64,000 nucleotides of DNA, taken from Halomonas sp. THAF5a (GTDB taxonomy: Bacteria; Pseudomonadota; Gammaproteobacteria; Pseudomonadales; Halomonadaceae). The notes beneath the pieces were generated by a model. The model was not told the origin of the DNA, made no database searches, and was given only the letters and a program-made list of their open reading frames with translations. Positions 8,410-17,793 of this stretch are shown one piece after another (positions within the stretch are counted from its first letter, which is position 1; each line of letters starts with the position of its first letter). The position numbers were made by a program, and so were the translations under genes. The DNA is taken from the NCBI RefSeq assembly GCF_009363755.1, contig NZ_CP045417.1:1550001-1614000 (forward strand). The letters are read 5' to 3'.

Positions 8410-9935
8410 TGGAGACCCTCGGCTATCTGATTGACGGCTTCGGCGTCGCCCTGGCGCCCCACAACCTGATGTTCGCCCTGATGGGCGCCTTCCTGGGCAC
8501 CCTGATCGGCGCGCTGCCGGGGCTCGGGCCGGCCAACGGGGTGGCGATCCTGATCCCGCTGGCCTTCACCCTGGGGCTCGCCCCGGAGACCGCGCTGATC
8601 ATGCTCACCGCGGTCTACGCCGGCGCCATGTATGGCGGGCGCATCTCGTCGATCCTGCTCAATATCCCCGGCGACGAGCCGGCCATGATGACCTGCCTGG
8701 ACGGCTATCCCATGGCCCAGCAGGGCAAGGCGGCCGAGGCGCTGGCGATCTCGGCGGTGGCCTCGTTCATCGGCAGCCTGGTGGCCACCATCGGCCTGAT
8801 CCTGCTGGCGCCGATCCTGGCCGACTTCGCCCTGACCTTCGGCCCCGCGGAGTATTTCGCGCTCTTCCTGCTGGCCTTCGCCACCCTCGGTGGCATCACC
8901 GGCAAGAATCCGATGAAGACGGTGGTGGCCGCGGCCATCGGCCTGATGATCGCCACCGTGGGCATCGACAACACCGGCGTTCAGCGTTTCACCTTCGGCA
9001 CGCTGGAGCTCTACGAAGGGGTCGACTTCATCATCGCCATCGTCGGGCTGTTCGCCATCTCGGAGCTGCTGTTCTTCATCGAGGAGCGCGCCGGCGGCTG
9101 CAAGCAGAAGATGGTCGTCAACAAGCTCAAACTCTCCTGGGCCGACATCCGCAACATCCTGCCCTCGAGCCTGCGTGGCGGGGTGCTGGGCTTCATCGCC
9201 GGCGTCCTGCCGGGGGCAGGGGCGTCGCTCGGCAGCTTCATCGGCTACACCCTCGAGAAGAAGGTGGTGGGCGCCAAGGGCCACTTCGGCCAGGGCGACC
9301 CGCGTGGCGTGGCCGGCCCCGAGGCGGGCAACAACGGCGCCTCCTCAGGCGCGCTGGTGCCGATGCTGACGCTCGGCGTGCCGGGCAGCGGCACCACCGC
9401 CGTGCTGCTGGCGCTGTTGATCTCGCTGAACATCACGCCGGGACCGCTGATGTTCACCCAGAATGCGGACATCGTCTGGGGGGTGATCGCGGCGCTGCTG
9501 ATCGGCAACTTCCTGCTGCTGGTGCTCAATATCCCGCTGGTCGGCATCTTCGTCCGGCTGCTCTCGGTGCCGCCGATGTACCTGCTGCCGGTCGTCACCA
9601 TGATCGCCTTCGTCGGGATCTACTCGATCAGCAACACCACCTTCGATCTCTACTTCATGGTGGCCTTCGGGGTGGCGGGCTATGTGCTGCGCAAGCTGGA
9701 GATCCCGCTGGTGCCGGTCATCCTCGGCCTGCTGCTGGGGCCGGAGATGGAGAAGAACCTGCGCCATGCCATGGACATCTCCGATGGCGACTGGACCATC
9801 CTCTGGGACAGCGGCCTGGCCATCGGCCTGTGGGTGTTCGCCGGCCTGGGGCTGATCCTTCCCTACATCGTCGGGCCCCTGCTGCGCCGGCGCATGAAGG
9901 TGACCACCGGCACGGGCGGTCCGGAAGGCGACTGA
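8409..9935 (+). CDS. tctA: Tricarboxylate transporter large membrane subunit TctA
   Basis: This is the 508-residue transport subunit with about 12 membrane spans. The conserved GALPGLGPANGVAILIPL segment near the N-terminus and the internal GVLPGAGASLGSFIGY and TLGVPGSGTTAVLLALL segments are the family's repeated glycine/proline motifs, which line the substrate path. Uptake is driven by an ion gradient, with TctC delivering the ligand. The start is fixed by the 1-nt overlap with tctB. The length is normal for the family. A strong GC hairpin follows the stop. Confidence 0.95.
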   Translation: METLGYLIDGFGVALAPHNLMFALMGAFLGTLIGALPGLGPANGVAILIPLAFTLGLAPETALIMLTAVYAGAMYGGRISSILLNIPGDEPAMMTCLDGYPMAQQGKAAEALAISAVASFIGSLVATIGLILLAPILADFALTFGPAEYFALFLLAFATLGGITGKNPMKTVVAAAIGLMIATVGIDNTGVQRFTFGTLELYEGVDFIIAIVGLFAISELLFFIEERAGGCKQKMVVNKLKLSWADIRNILPSSLRGGVLGFIAGVLPGAGASLGSFIGYTLEKKVVGAKGHFGQGDPRGVAGPEAGNNGASSGALVPMLTLGVPGSGTTAVLLALLISLNITPGPLMFTQNADIVWGVIAALLIGNFLLLVLNIPLVGIFVRLLSVPPMYLLPVVTMIAFVGIYSISNTTFDLYFMVAFGVAGYVLRKLEIPLVPVILGLLLGPEMEKNLRHAMDISDGDWTILWDSGLAIGLWVFAGLGLILPYIVGPLLRRRMKVTTGTGGPEGD

Positions 9936-9967
9936 GCCACGGACACCCCTGTCGCACCTGCACGTCC

Positions 9968-10002
9968 CACGGGGGGCGCCGGCCTGGCCGGCGCCCCCCG
10001 TG
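9968..10002 (+). terminator. Strong hairpin after tctA
   Basis: A 17-nt arm is repeated in inverted form around a single T, so the usable stem is about 15 bp of almost pure GC. It begins 33 nt after the tctA stop. Only scattered T residues follow, so it may work with Rho or simply as an mRNA 3' end. Confidence 0.65.
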
Positions 10003-10028
10003 TCGTGCGTGGCCGGCATGCGCTGCGA

Positions 10029-10043
10029 TGGTGCGTTGCACCA
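10029..10043. promoter_or_regulatory. TGGTGC/TGCACCA dyad upstream of urtA, candidate NtrC site
   Basis: TGGTGCGTTGCACCA is an inverted repeat centred about 140 nt upstream of the sigma-54 -24 element of urtA. Its half-sites TGGTGC and TGCACCA are those of NtrC enhancers and recur upstream of ureD. The arms face the opposite way to the textbook TGCACC-N-GGTGCA order, so the assignment is tentative. Confidence 0.45.
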
Positions 10044-10174
10044 TGGGGACGGACGACGGTGGGGCGCCGCGGCGGGCGCATGCCCCGCGAGGCCCTGCGG
10101 CGATGCCCGTCACGTCTCGCTGAACTTTTTCCAAGCGTCTGATTTCTCGAGCGAAAACCGATGCTCCGGCGAAC

Positions 10175-10189
10175 TGGCACACCCCTTGC
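10175..10189 (+). promoter_or_regulatory. Sigma-54 promoter of urtA
   Basis: TGGCACACCCCTTGC matches the -24/-12 consensus TGGCAC-N5-TTGC exactly, with 10 nt between the GG and the GC. It lies 81 nt upstream of the urtA ATG, in the 334-nt gap after tctA. Sigma-54 promoters need an enhancer-binding activator; for urea uptake NtrC is the expected one. Confidence 0.85.
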
Positions 10190-10269
10190 GATGACAGGCC
10201 AGAGGCGTCGTACGCGATGTCCTCCTGCGCTGGACAGACCGACAACAACATCGCCCGCAAGGAGTTCCC

Positions 10270-11586
10270 ATGATCCCGTCATCCGCTTCCCGTTCGCCCC
10301 GCTGGCTGGCCGCGTCCCTCCTGAGCCTGGGGGTGGCCGTCCCCGCCCTGGCCCAGGAGGAGCCGATCAAGGTCGGCATCCTGCACTCGCTCTCCGGCAC
10401 CATGGCCATCAGCGAGACGGTGCTCAAGGACACCGTCGAGATGCTCATCGCGCAGCAGAACGCCGACGGCGGCCTGCTGGGGCGCGAGCTGGAGGCCGTG
10501 GTGGTGGACCCGGCCTCCGACTGGCCCCTGTTCGCCGAGAAGGCCCGCGAGCTGCTCGCCCAGCAGGAGGTCGACGTGATCTTCGGCAACTGGACCTCGG
10601 TGTCGCGCAAGTCGGTGCTGCCGGTGGTCGAGGAGCTCAACGGCCTGCTCTTCTACCCGGTGCAGTACGAGGGGGAGGAGTCCTCCGAGAACGTCTTCTA
10701 CACCGGGGCGGCGCCCAACCAGCAGGCGATCCCCGCCGTGGACTACCTGATGAACGAGGTGGGGGTCGAGCGCTGGGTGCTGGCCGGCACCGACTACGTC
10801 TACCCGCGGACCACCAACAAGATCCTCGAGGCCTACCTCGAGGGGCACGGCGTGGGGGAGGCGGACATCATGGTCAACTACACCCCCTTCGGTCACTCCG
10901 ACTGGCAGAACATCGTCTCCGAGATCAAGGCGTTCGGCAGCGAGGGCAAGAAGACCGCGGTGGTCTCGACCATCAATGGCGACGCCAACGTGCCCTTCTA
11001 TCGGGAACTGGGCAATCAGGGCATCGATGCCGCCGACATCCCGGTGGTGGCCTTCTCGGTGGGCGAGCAGGAACTCACCGGCATCGACACCGCGCCGCTG
11101 GTCGGCCACCTGGCCGCCTGGAACTACTTCATGAGCGTCGACACCGACGCCAACTACGACTTCATCGACGCCTGGATCGACTACACCGGCGACGAGATGG
11201 CGGTGACCAACGATCCCATGGAGGCGCACTACATCGGCTTCAACATGTGGGCCGAGGCGGTGCGCAAGGCCGGCACCACCGAGGTCGATGCGGTCAAGGA
11301 GGCCATCATCGGCGTCAGCGTGCCCAACCTCACCGGCGGCTATGCGGCGATGATGCCCAACCACCACATCACCAAGCCGGTACTGATCGGCGAGATCCAG
11401 GACAACGGCCAGTTCTCCATCGTCTGGGAGACTCCCTCCACCGTGGCCGGGGACGCCTGGTCGGACTACCTGGAAGGCTCCAAGGACCTGATCAGCGACT
11501 GGCGCGTCCCGATGTCCTGCGGCAACTACAACGTCGTGGCGGGGAGTTGCGGCGGAGGTGAGGCCGAGGTGGCCTCGGCCGAGTAA
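10270..11586 (+). CDS. urtA: Urea ABC transporter substrate-binding protein UrtA
   Basis: This is the periplasmic urea receptor of an UrtABCDE (HAAT-family) transporter, 438 residues. It has a signal peptide (LAASLLSLGVAVPALA) and a type I periplasmic-binding fold. IKVGILHSLSGTMAISE, GNWTSVSRKSVLPVVE and the FYPVQYEGEESS segment are characteristic of UrtA and its FmdD relatives. An AAGGAG lies 7 nt before the ATG. The gene is first after a sigma-54 promoter, and a stable hairpin separates it from urtB, a common way to give the receptor more mRNA than the membrane parts. Downstream urease points to urea rather than short amides. Confidence 0.96.
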   Translation: MIPSSASRSPRWLAASLLSLGVAVPALAQEEPIKVGILHSLSGTMAISETVLKDTVEMLIAQQNADGGLLGRELEAVVVDPASDWPLFAEKARELLAQQEVDVIFGNWTSVSRKSVLPVVEELNGLLFYPVQYEGEESSENVFYTGAAPNQQAIPAVDYLMNEVGVERWVLAGTDYVYPRTTNKILEAYLEGHGVGEADIMVNYTPFGHSDWQNIVSEIKAFGSEGKKTAVVSTINGDANVPFYRELGNQGIDAADIPVVAFSVGEQELTGIDTAPLVGHLAAWNYFMSVDTDANYDFIDAWIDYTGDEMAVTNDPMEAHYIGFNMWAEAVRKAGTTEVDAVKEAIIGVSVPNLTGGYAAMMPNHHITKPVLIGEIQDNGQFSIVWETPSTVAGDAWSDYLEGSKDLISDWRVPMSCGNYNVVAGSCGGGEAEVASAE

Positions 11587-11593
11587 GCCGCTC

Positions 11594-11617
11594 CCCGGGC
11601 CGCGTCCGCGGCCCGGG
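11594..11617 (+). terminator. Hairpin between urtA and urtB, probable attenuator or mRNA stabiliser
   Basis: CCCGGGCCGCG and its inverse form an 11-bp GC stem with a 2-nt gap, followed by CTCTTTCCCCTT. It starts 8 nt after the urtA stop inside what is otherwise one operon. Partial termination or 3'-end protection would raise UrtA relative to UrtB-E. Confidence 0.6.
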
Positions 11618-11646
11618 CTCTTTCCCCTTACCGACAGGACATGGTC

Positions 11647-13251
11647 ATGAGGAAGATCCGCTCCCTCGTGCGAGGTCTGCTCTGCCTGGTCGCCGTCGCG
11701 CTCGCCGCGCCGGCGGCCATGGCTGCACCCGGCGATGACGGCCGGGCGCTGCTCGAGGCCCTCGATACCCGGGCCTATGCCGACAAGGGCGAGGCCATCG
11801 AGGCCCTCGCCGCCAGCGGCGACCCGCGCACCCGGCGTTGGCTCGAGGCGCTGATGGACGGCAAGCTGCAGCGCCACAAGGACACCGGGCGCTTCGTCGT
11901 GGTGCTCGAGAACCGCGGCCGGCACTGGCCGGTCGCGGACGCCCTGAGCCTCGAACCCGCCGGCGAGATGTCGCGCCGCGAGCTCGACCGCATCGGCATC
12001 AACAACGCCCTGCGCGGCCGGCTGCAGGGCACCCTGGCGGTGCTCGACCTGCGGGTGGAGGATGCCGGGGCTCGTCGCGAGGCGGCCCGGGACCTGCTGG
12101 GGCGGGTCGACGCCGCCATGGTCGTGCCCCTCGAGGGCGCGCTCGAGGACGAAGGCGACGCCGAGGTCCGCCGCCTGCTGGCCCAGGGGCTGGCGATTCA
12201 CCGGCTCGAGCAGGGCGAGGCCGCGGCCATCGAGGCCCTGGCCGGCAGCCTCAACCCCGAGGCCCGGGCGGCCCTGAACGTGGCGGCACGCAGCGACGAT
12301 CCGGCGCTGGCCGAGGCCGCCAGCGGGGCGCTCGCCGACATCGAGCAGAATCTCAGGCTCAACCGCGGCCTGGAGACCCTCTACTTCGGCCTGTCGCTCG
12401 GCTCGGTGCTGGTGCTGGCGGCGATCGGCCTGGCCATCACCTTCGGCGTGATGGGCGTGATCAACATGGCTCACGGCGAGCTGATCATGCTCGGCGCCTA
12501 CACCACCTGGGGCATGCAGCAGCTGCTGCCGGGCCAGCCGGGGCTGGCGCTGCTGCTGTCGATTCCCGTGGGCTTCCTGGTCGCGGCGCTGGCCGGGATC
12601 GTCATCGAGCGCAGCGTCATCCAGTTCCTCAAGGGCCGCCCGCTGGAGACCCTGCTGGCCACCTTCGGCGTCAGCCTGATCCTCCAGCAGCTGGTGCGCA
12701 CCCTGATCTCGCCGCTCAACCGCACGGTGGTCTCGCCGGAGTGGATGAGCGGCTCGCTGATGATCAACGAGGGCCTGTCGCTGACCCTCAATCGCCTCTA
12801 CGTGCTGGGCTTCGCGCTGCTGGTGTTCGCCGGCCTGATGCTGGTGATGCGGCGCACCCGGCTGGGCCTGGAGGTGCGTGCCGTGACCCAGAACCGTGCC
12901 ATGGCGCGCTCGATGGGCATCCGCGCGACCCGGGTCGACATCCTGACCTTCGCCCTGGGCTCCGGCGTGGCCGGCCTCGCCGGCGTGGCGCTCTCGCAGC
13001 TGACCAACGTGGGCCCCAACCTCGGCCAGAACTACATCATCGATTCGTTCATGGTGGTGGTGTTCGGCGGCGTGGGGAACCTGTGGGGCACCCTGGTGGC
13101 CGGGCTGTCGCTGGGCGTCATCAACCAGGTGCTCGAGCCCTGGGCCGGCGCCGTGCTGGCCAAGATCCTGGTGCTCGTCTTCATCATCCTGTTCATCCAG
13201 AAGCGCCCCCGCGGACTCTTTCCGCAGAAGGGCCGGGCGGCGGAGGGCTGA
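11647..13251 (+). CDS. urtB: Urea ABC transporter permease UrtB
   Basis: This is one of the two LivH-type inner-membrane permeases for urea, about 534 residues. It has a signal-like N-terminus, then a soluble alpha-helical region of about 200 residues (to about residue 235) that is normal for proteobacterial UrtB. A branched-chain-amino-acid-type permease domain follows, with FGVMGVINMAHGELIMLGAY near its start. An AGGA at 11636-11639 sits 7 nt before the ATG at 11647 and only 1 nt before an earlier ATG at 11641, so the second ATG is preferred. urtC follows after 3 nt. Confidence 0.95.
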   Translation: MRKIRSLVRGLLCLVAVALAAPAAMAAPGDDGRALLEALDTRAYADKGEAIEALAASGDPRTRRWLEALMDGKLQRHKDTGRFVVVLENRGRHWPVADALSLEPAGEMSRRELDRIGINNALRGRLQGTLAVLDLRVEDAGARREAARDLLGRVDAAMVVPLEGALEDEGDAEVRRLLAQGLAIHRLEQGEAAAIEALAGSLNPEARAALNVAARSDDPALAEAASGALADIEQNLRLNRGLETLYFGLSLGSVLVLAAIGLAITFGVMGVINMAHGELIMLGAYTTWGMQQLLPGQPGLALLLSIPVGFLVAALAGIVIERSVIQFLKGRPLETLLATFGVSLILQQLVRTLISPLNRTVVSPEWMSGSLMINEGLSLTLNRLYVLGFALLVFAGLMLVMRRTRLGLEVRAVTQNRAMARSMGIRATRVDILTFALGSGVAGLAGVALSQLTNVGPNLGQNYIIDSFMVVVFGGVGNLWGTLVAGLSLGVINQVLEPWAGAVLAKILVLVFIILFIQKRPRGLFPQKGRAAEG

Positions 13252-13254
13252 TCC

Positions 13255-14399
13255 ATGCATGCTTCCAGTTCGTGGCTCGGCCGGCCGTTCCGAGAACGCG
13301 CGACCCGGCGCTTCCTGGGCCTCCTGTTCGCCGCCCTGGCCGTCGTGACGCTGCTCCACCTGGCCCTGCCGGCGGGGCATCCGCTTCACGTCTCCACCTA
13401 CACCATAACGCTGCTCGGCAAGTACCTGAGCTATGCGCTGCTGGCGGTGGCCGTGGACCTGGTATGGGGGTATCTGGGCATCCTGAGCCTCGGCCACGGT
13501 GCCTTCTTCGCCCTGGGCGGCTACGCCATGGGCATGTACCTGATGCGCCAGATCGGCGATCGCGGCGTCTATGGCGATCCGGTATTACCGGACTTCATGG
13601 TCTTCCTCGACTGGGAGGCGCTGCCCTGGTACTGGCTGGGCTTCGACATGGCCGGCTTCGCCTTCTTGATGGTGCTGCTGGCGCCGGGACTGCTGGCGCT
13701 GGTGTTCGGCTTCCTGGCCTTTCGCTCGCGGGTCACCGGGGTCTATCTCTCGATCATCACCCAGGCCCTGACCTTCGCCCTGATGCTCGCCTTCTTCCGC
13801 AACGAGATGGGCTTCGGCGGCAACAACGGCCTGACCGACTTCAAGGAGCTGCTGGGCTTCGACCTGAGAAGCGACGCCACCCGCCTGGGGCTCTTCCTGG
13901 CCACCGGCCTGGCGCTCGCCGCGGGCTATGTGCTGTGTCGGGCGATCGTCGCCAGCAAGCTCGGCCGGGTCTGCGTGGCGACCCGCGACGCCGAGGCGCG
14001 CACGCGCTTTCTCGGCTACCGGGTGGAGCGCTTCCAGCTCTTCGTCTTCGTCGTCTCGGCGATGCTGGCCGGGGTCGCGGGGGCCCTCTACGTGCCCCAG
14101 GTGGGCATCATCAATCCCGGCGAGTTCTCGCCGATCTTCTCCATCGAGATCGTGCTCTGGGTGGCGCTGGGCGGGCGAGGCACCCTCTACGGCGCGGTGA
14201 TCGGGGCGCTGCTGGTCAACTACGCCAAGACGGTGTTCACCGGGGTGATGCCGGATGCCTGGCTTTTCGCCCTGGGCGGTCTGTTCGTGCTGGTCACGGT
14301 GCTGCTGCCCAAGGGCATCGCCGGGCTGCTGGCCTATCGCCGCCGCGCGTCGACACCCCCGCCATTCCCCGAACCCGCCCCGCCCAGGGAGGCCTCGGC

Positions 14400-14403
<4 letters not shown>
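13255..14403 (+). CDS. urtC: Urea ABC transporter permease UrtC
   Basis: This is the second, LivM-type permease of the urea transporter, 382 residues with about ten membrane spans. Recognisable family stretches are DLVWGYLGILSLGHGAFFA near residue 70 and the FFRNEMGFGGNNGLTDF segment. The C-terminal domain has the conserved loop ATRDAEARTRFLGY that contacts the ATPases. The gene starts 3 nt after urtB and its stop overlaps the urtD ATG by 4 nt (ATGA). Confidence 0.95.
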
Positions 14404-15244
<841 letters not shown>

Positions 15245-15245
<1 letters not shown>

Positions 15246-15943
15246 TGCTCACGATCGCATCGCTTGACCAGTACTACGGCGAGAGCCACACCCTCTGGGA
15301 CCTGGACCTCGAGGTGCCCGCCGGGCAGTGCACCTGCGTGATGGGCCGCAACGGAGTGGGCAAGACCACCCTGATGAAGGCGATCATGGGCGAGGTGGCG
15401 GTGGCCTCGGGCCGCATCCGCTTCGCCGACGACGTCGAGCTGACTCGGCGCCGGGTCGAGGACCGCTCGCGGCTGGGCATCGGCTACGTGCCCCAGGGGC
15501 GCCAGATCTTCCCGCTGCTTACCGTCGAGGAGAACCTGCGCACCGGTCTCGCGGCGCGCGGCGACGGGGCGAGGCGCATACCCGGGCGCGTCTATGAGCT
15601 CTTCCCGGTGCTCGAGGAGATGAAGCACCGCCGCGGGGGGGATCTCTCCGGCGGCCAGCAGCAGCAGCTGGCCATCGGCCGGGCGCTGGTGCTGGAGCCA
15701 CGGCTGTTGATCCTCGACGAGCCGGGGGAGGGCATCCAGCCCAATATCGTCACCCAGATCGGCGAGGTGATCCGCCGGCTGATCCGCGAGGACGGCCTGA
15801 CGGTGCTGCTGGTGGAGCAGAAGCTGCCCTTCGCCCACAAGTACGCCGACCGCTTCGCGATCATGGATCGCGGCCGGCCCGTGGCCCACGGCGAGATCGG
15901 CGACCTCTCCGAGGCGCTGATCCGGGAGCATCTGACGGTCTAG
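15245..15943 (+). CDS. urtE: Urea ABC transporter ATPase UrtE
   Basis: This is the LivF-type partner ATPase, 232 residues. It contains Walker A GRNGVGKTT, signature LSGGQQQQLAIGRAL, Walker B LLILDEPGEG and the IQPNIV D-loop stretch typical of UrtE, with LLVEQKLPFAHKYADR around the switch region, where Q replaces the usual H after VE, as in LivF-type proteins. The TGATG junction couples its translation to urtD. It is the last gene of the urt operon; 189 nt of control region for urease follow. Confidence 0.95.
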
Positions 15944-15952
15944 TCCTGGCCC

Positions 15953-16054
15953 TGCACCAGACCTGCACCAGATCCTGCACCAGGAGGGCGCGGCCGCCCT
16001 CGGCCCAATGCCGCTTCTGGTGCAGCCCCGCGTCTGGCTGCCCCTTTCTGGTGC
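15953..16054. promoter_or_regulatory. Array of TGCACCA half-sites upstream of ureD
   Basis: Three direct copies of CCTGCACCAG begin at 15951, 15962 and 15974 (TGCACCA cores at 15953, 15964 and 15976), about one helical turn apart. Inverted copies TGGTGCA (16018-16024) and TGGTGC (16049-16054) follow. The array ends 79 nt before the sigma-54 promoter of ureD, a normal distance for an enhancer. The half-site matches NtrC, but head-to-tail spacing of 11-12 nt is not the usual NtrC dyad. Confidence 0.55.
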
Positions 16055-16132
16055 GCCGCCGATGGCCCACTGCTCTCGCGTATACAATTTAACTGATTGA
16101 AATAAATGAACTAACCGCGTGTCTTGCCGTTC

Positions 16133-16147
16133 TGGTACAGCCTTTGC
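16133..16147 (+). promoter_or_regulatory. Sigma-54 promoter of the urease operon
   Basis: TGGTACAGCCTTTGC fits the -24/-12 consensus, with GG and GC exactly 10 nt apart. The predicted transcription start (about 16159) lies downstream of an in-frame ATG at 16119 and upstream of the ATG at 16191. It therefore also helps decide the ureD start. Confidence 0.82.
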
Positions 16148-16190
16148 GAGAGACAAGGAAATCGCCACTTTCTCGACAGGGCGCATCGCC

Positions 16191-17084
16191 ATGACGGCCA
16201 TACCGACACTCACGCCGGCTTCGTCGGCACCGACCTCCGGGCATCGCTTCGATGCCGGTCGACACTGGGCGGCCTCGCTGGACCTGGCCTTCGCGCCTCG
16301 GGATGGCGTAACTCGCCTGACGCGCTGTCGCCATGTCGGGCCGTTGAGGGTGCAGCGCCCCTTCCACCCCGAGGGTCGACACGGTGCCTGCCACGCCTAC
16401 CTGCTGCACCCGCCCGGGGGCCTGGTCAGCGGCGATGCCCTGTCCATTACCGCCCGGGTCGCCTCGGGCGCCCACGCGCTGCTGACGACCCCCGCCGCCA
16501 ACAAGCTCTATCGCTCCGACAGCCACGGCGTCGCGTGGCGGCAGCATACCCGGCTGGAGGTCGCCGAGCGGGGCGTGCTCGAGTGGCTGCCCCAGGAGAC
16601 CCTGGCCTTCGACGGCTCCCGGGGCGAGCAGGGCACCACCATCGCGCTGGGCGAGACGTCGCGCTGTCTCGGGTGGGAGGTGATGGCCCTGGGGCGCCCG
16701 GCGAGTCGGCTTCCCTTCCAGAGCGGCGTCATCGAGCAGCGCTTCCGCCTCACCCGCAACGGTCGCCCGCTGTGGATCGAGCGCCAACCCCTGGATCCCC
16801 GCCACCCGCGCTTCGTCGGTCGGTGGGGGCAGGGCGGGGCCAGCGTGCAGGCGACGCTCTGGGCGGTGGGACTCGAGGACGAGGCGGGCGCCGTGGAGGC
16901 GCTGCGCGAGGCCCTGCCGAGCGCCCCGTTCTGGGCGGTGACGGTGCGCCACGGCGTGCTGCTGCTGCGCTACCTGGGCGCGGAGCGCAACGCGGCCTGG
17001 GAGCTGTGTGGCCAGGCCTGGGCGATCCTGCGTCCCCGGCTGCTCGGCCTGCCGGCCCATACCCCCCGAATCTGGTTGACCTGA
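16191..17084 (+). CDS. ureD: Urease accessory protein UreD
   Basis: UreD (UreH) is the scaffold that holds urease apoprotein with UreF and UreG while nickel is inserted. The 297-residue protein shows the family stretches [32 protein letters not shown] and [12 protein letters not shown]. An ATG 72 nt upstream is in frame but lies before the predicted sigma-54 transcription start, so the ATG at 16191 is chosen; its ribosome site is weak (AGGG). ureA follows after 25 nt. The gene opens the order ureD-A-B-C-E-F-G. Confidence 0.94.
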   Translation: MTAIPTLTPASSAPTSGHRFDAGRHWAASLDLAFAPRDGVTRLTRCRHVGPLRVQRPFHPEGRHGACHAYLLHPPGGLVSGDALSITARVASGAHALLTTPAANKLYRSDSHGVAWRQHTRLEVAERGVLEWLPQETLAFDGSRGEQGTTIALGETSRCLGWEVMALGRPASRLPFQSGVIEQRFRLTRNGRPLWIERQPLDPRHPRFVGRWGQGGASVQATLWAVGLEDEAGAVEALREALPSAPFWAVTVRHGVLLLRYLGAERNAAWELCGQAWAILRPRLLGLPAHTPRIWLT

Positions 17085-17109
17085 TCGCCCCATACGATGG
17101 AGATGCCCC

Positions 17110-17412
17110 GTGGAACTGACCCCCAGAGACAAGGACAAGCTGCTGCTCTTCACCGCCGGCCTGCTGGCCGAACGGCGGCGTGCCCGCGGCCTCAAGCTCA
17201 ACTATCCCGAGGCGATCGCGCTGATCAGCTGCGAGATCCTCGAGGGCGCCCGGGACGGGCGCAGCGTCGCGGAGCTGATGAGCCATGGCCGCGAGATCCT
17301 GACCCGCGACGACGTCATGGAGGGCGTCGCGGAGATGGTCGACGAGGTACAGGTCGAGGCCACCTTCCCGGACGGGACCAAGCTGGTCACCGTGCATACG
17401 CCCATCGTCTGA
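17110..17412 (+). CDS. ureA: Urease gamma subunit UreA
   Basis: This is the 100-residue gamma subunit, one of three structural chains of cytosolic nickel urease, which hydrolyses urea to ammonia and carbamate. The sequence starts [20 protein letters not shown] and ends in the VTVHTPI stretch, both typical of the family, and the length is standard. Translation begins at GTG with a GGAG 7 nt upstream; an overlapping frame starting at an ATG 13 nt earlier encodes nothing recognisable. Confidence 0.97.
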   Translation: MELTPRDKDKLLLFTAGLLAERRRARGLKLNYPEAIALISCEILEGARDGRSVAELMSHGREILTRDDVMEGVAEMVDEVQVEATFPDGTKLVTVHTPIV

Positions 17413-17460
17413 AGACGGGCTGCGCCCGTGCCGTTTTCGATATTACAGGAGGGAGTGCGG

Positions 17461-17793
17461 ATGATTCCCGGTGAGTACCAGCTGCAGGACGGCGAGATCG
17501 AGCTCTGCCCGGGGCGCGAGCGGGTCACCGTCGAGGTCGCCAATACCGGCGACCGGCCGATCCAGGTCGGCTCTCACTATCACTTCGCCGAGGCCAATCC
17601 GGCCCTTGTCTTCGATCGCGAGCGCACCCGGGGCCTGCGGCTCGACGTGGCGGCCGGCACGGCGATCCGCTTCGAGCCCGGCCAGTCGCGAGAGGTGACG
17701 CTGATTCCCTTCGTCGGGGAGCGGCGTATCGTCGGTTTCCGGGGCGAGGTCATGGGCAGCCTCGATGCACCGGATCAGGGAGAACTGTCATGA
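17461..17793 (+). CDS. ureB: Urease beta subunit UreB
   Basis: This is the 110-residue beta subunit of urease. It begins [20 protein letters not shown] and contains [19 protein letters not shown] and [25 protein letters not shown] stretches that are near-invariant in this chain. The ATG at 17461 has a strong AGGAGGG ribosome site and is preferred to an in-frame ATG 33 nt earlier. The stop overlaps the ureC start by 4 nt (ATGA), coupling synthesis of the two subunits. Confidence 0.97.
   Translation: MIPGEYQLQDGEIELCPGRERVTVEVANTGDRPIQVGSHYHFAEANPALVFDRERTRGLRLDVAAGTAIRFEPGQSREVTLIPFVGERRIVGFRGEVMGSLDAPDQGELS

Noticed and set aside
10279..13497. A 1072-codon open frame on the minus strand opposite urtA-urtB
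   Set aside because: It is an antisense shadow produced by the strong GC bias of third codon positions. Its translation is low-complexity (Gln, Arg, Gly, His rich) and matches no fold, while urtA and urtB on the other strand are unambiguous.
11838..14399. The upstream part of the long open frame that contains urtD, suggesting a fusion
   Set aside because: The true start is the ATG overlapping the urtC stop. The upstream 2.5 kb is an out-of-frame reading of urtB and urtC with Arg/Gly/Pro-rich nonsense.
15951..16054. A CRISPR array, because of the short phased repeats
   Set aside because: The units are 10 nt with 1-2 nt between them, partly inverted, and there are no spacers or cas genes. A protein-binding array fits better.
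16119..16190. An N-terminal extension of UreD starting at the ATG at 16119
   Set aside because: The predicted sigma-54 transcription start is near 16159, so this ATG would not be in the mRNA. The extra residues are also not UreD-like.
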